NCBI RefSeq assembly: GCF_900078545.1
Contig: NZ_FLLS01000002.1
Span: 1,311,404-1,375,403, forward strand
Direction of reading: 5' to 3'
DNA: 64,000 nt
Source of the DNA: Olegusella massiliensis
GTDB taxonomy: Bacteria; Actinomycetota; Coriobacteriia; Coriobacteriales; Atopobiaceae
The notes below the pieces were generated by a model. That model ran no database searches. It was not told where the DNA came from and was given only the letters and a program-made list of their open reading frames with translations. Of the stretch, positions 62,412 to 64,000 are shown in pieces (position 1 is the stretch's first letter; each line of letters opens with the position of its first letter). The translations under genes and the position numbers were made by a program.

Positions 62412-64000
62412 ATGGCTGCCAAGCATCTAAGACAAACATCTGCCACCGAGCTGGCTCGTCGTTCCCATCACAATCATGCAGCTTTGCCACCAGCACATAT
62501 GGTGACAGAGAAGCGGGATGTGCGTGTTGCAAAAGCCACTCGGGCTACGGTGGATACGGTCAAGCAAAACCCAGAGGATAGTATCTCAACTGAGGTAGCC
62601 GTAGGGCGCTCAGCCGCGCTGATGAGTGTGCTTGTAGCTATTAGTCGTATTACAGGATTTTTCCGTACCTGGGCGCAGGCTTTTGCGCTGGGCACTTCTC
62701 TTTTATCTAGTTGCTATACCGTGGCCAACAATCTGCCAAATCAGCTCTACGAACTGGTAATCGGCGGCATGATTGTGACAGCGTTTTTGCCAGTCTACCT
62801 GTCAGTTAAAGAGCGCTCGGGTCGCGAGGGCGCAAACGCTTATGTATCCAATCTGCTTTCTATTGTGTTTTTGCTGATGGCAGCGCTCACGCTGCTGTGT
62901 ATTGGCTTTGCGGGGCAACTGGTCTATCTACAATCGGCAGGTACCAATCAAACACAGATGGTCGATGCGGTTTGGCTTTTTCGCTTCTTTGCAGTGGAAG
63001 TGCTGTTGTATTGCTTGTCATCTGTCGCCTCGGGCGTGCTTAATGCCGAGCGGGATTATCTGTGGTCAAATGCTGCCCCTATCTTTAATAATTTCATCAC
63101 GATTGCTTCGTTTTTGTTGTTTGCTGCGCTACAGTCAACCAACTTGCCCTTGGCCATGCTTGCCCTCGCGCTGGGTAATCCCTTGGGTGTATTGGTACAG
63201 GTTGTCATGCAAATTCCCAGCCTGCGCCGCCATAAGGTGCAGCTTAGTTGGAGAATCGACCTACATGACCCAGCGCTCAAAGAGACATTGGCTATTGGCA
63301 TACCCACCCTTATCACGACAGGCTGCGCTTTTGTGACGGTTTCAGTTATGAACTCCTATGCACTGATGGCTCTGCCCGACCAGGGTAGTTCGGTGCAGTA
63401 TTACGCGCGTCTGTGGTACACCCTGCCGTATTCGGTGCTTGCAATTCCTGTGACTACAACGATGTTTACCGAGCTATCAGATATGTATGCGCGGCGCGAT
63501 ATGACCAGCTATGTACGCGCTTTTACCAAAGGAGCAGGGCAGATTCTTTTTACCTTGCTACCCTTTATGATGTATCTCATCGTGTTTGCAGGACCTTTGA
63601 TGCAACTGCTGCGTTTAGGTGCATTCGACAGTGAAAGTGCCAATATTACAGCGTACTACCTGCGTTTCTTGGCTTTGGCATTGCCTTTCTTTGGTCTATC
63701 GACCTTCTTTCAAAAAGTATTTTCCTCAATGCGTCGCATGCTGAGCTTTGCTTTGGTCAATGTGGCGGCATCGGTGGTACAGGTGGCCTTTACCGCGATA
63801 TTAACCCCCATCATAGGTATTGCGGCGGTGGCCTTAGGTTCGGCTGCGTTTTACTTTTTTATTGATTTGCTCGCTTTTGTACTGCTGTACCGTGAGTTGG
63901 GTCACATTGGCATGCGTGAGCTCGTAGGCGCCTCCGTGTGGTCAACGGTTCTTGGCGTTATTGGGGCAGCTGTAGGCTACTTTGCCAACATGCAGTTGGT
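62412..64000 (+). CDS. MurJ/MviN-type lipid II flippase (3' end missing)
   Basis: 529 codons are inside the window and the gene runs off the right edge. After an unusual ~70-residue hydrophilic N-terminus, the first MOP helices start at VGRSAALMSVLVAISRITGFFRTW, then the MurJ motif NNLPNQLYELVIGGMIVTAFLPVYL. Later SYALMALPDQGSSVQYYARLWYTLPYSVLAIP matches the conserved central region. It flips the peptidoglycan precursor, or a related lipid-linked glycan. ATG 62412 follows AAAGGAC. It is divergent from the GDPD gene, with ~110 bp in between. Confidence 0.9.
   Translation, partial: MAAKHLRQTSATELARRSHHNHAALPPAHMVTEKRDVRVAKATRATVDTVKQNPEDSISTEVAVGRSAALMSVLVAISRITGFFRTWAQAFALGTSLLSSCYTVANNLPNQLYELVIGGMIVTAFLPVYLSVKERSGREGANAYVSNLLSIVFLLMAALTLLCIGFAGQLVYLQSAGTNQTQMVDAVWLFRFFAVEVLLYCLSSVASGVLNAERDYLWSNAAPIFNNFITIASFLLFAALQSTNLPLAMLALALGNPLGVLVQVVMQIPSLRRHKVQLSWRIDLHDPALKETLAIGIPTLITTGCAFVTVSVMNSYALMALPDQGSSVQYYARLWYTLPYSVLAIPVTTTMFTELSDMYARRDMTSYVRAFTKGAGQILFTLLPFMMYLIVFAGPLMQLLRLGAFDSESANITAYYLRFLALALPFFGLSTFFQKVFSSMRRMLSFALVNVAASVVQVAFTAILTPIIGIAAVALGSAAFYFFIDLLAFVLLYRELGHIGMRELVGASVWSTVLGVIGAAVGYFANMQL

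Overview
The window looks like a chromosomal segment of a mid-GC, anaerobic, Gram-positive-type bacterium. The most likely group is Actinomycetota class Coriobacteriia (Atopobium/Olsenella/Eggerthella relatives). This rests on gene content (LTA synthase-like protein, GH25 lysozyme, DUF3793 plus flavodoxin, FeoA-FeoA-FeoB, a SUF operon with SufU and an Rrf2 regulator, a thiamine-precursor ABC operon behind a TPP riboswitch), on strong AGGAGG-type ribosome binding sites and on frequent GTG/TTG starts. No rRNA gene is present to fix the taxonomy, so this placement is an inference.

Layout. 1-8.1 kb: start of an Mrp/ApbC ATPase; an envelope pair (GH25 lysozyme and LTA-synthase-like transferase); ArsR regulator plus nucleoid-associated protein; glutaredoxin and glycerate kinase; a flippase-type membrane protein. 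8.3-15.6 kb: PEP carboxylase, feoA-feoA-feoB, and an L-2-hydroxyacid (lactate-type) dehydrogenase. 15.9-23.2 kb: a three-gene coiled-coil/ABC/FtsX export-type operon, a cation:proton antiporter and a ZIP metal transporter. 23.3-32.1 kb: DUF3793-flavodoxin, Fur-family regulator, YcxB-like protein, enolase, ferritin, MATE transporter, PF06541 membrane protein, nitroreductase. 32.2-37.2 kb: a 27-residue small protein gene, a MITE-like inverted repeat, a zinc-ribbon membrane protein, a diverged GH78 protein and an unknown Cys-rich protein. 37.3-43.6 kb: TPP riboswitch and four-gene thiamine-precursor uptake operon, YfbR-type nucleotidase, class II fructose-bisphosphate aldolase. 43.9-55 kb: sufCBDSU-rrf2, a lipoprotein, serC-serA and cysK-cysE. 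55-64 kb: uvrA, YbaK-type deacylase, an accessory patch (36-residue membrane peptide, Fic protein, small ORFs, three isolated type I-E-like CRISPR repeats, 30-bp tandem repeats), GDPD, and a truncated MurJ/MviN-type flippase.

How the genes fit together. Three themes dominate. The first is iron: FeoAAB uptake, ferritin storage, a Fur-family sensor, flavodoxin as iron-sparing carrier, and SUF plus Mrp for Fe-S assembly. The feo, DUF3793-flavodoxin and 27-residue-peptide promoters share a TAAGTWAMCC motif in the -35/-10 spacer, which suggests one regulon. The second is serine to cysteine to Fe-S: serC/serA make the serine skeleton, cysE/cysK make cysteine, and SufS uses it; serB is not in the window. 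The third is central carbon at the PEP/triose node: aldolase, glycerate kinase, enolase, PEP carboxylase and a hydroxyacid dehydrogenase.

The least conventional stretch is 58.6-61.1 kb. It carries solo CRISPR-like repeats next to intrinsic terminators. One repeat is followed by a 32-nt segment antisense to a tRNA-Trp anticodon arm. No cas gene lies in the window.
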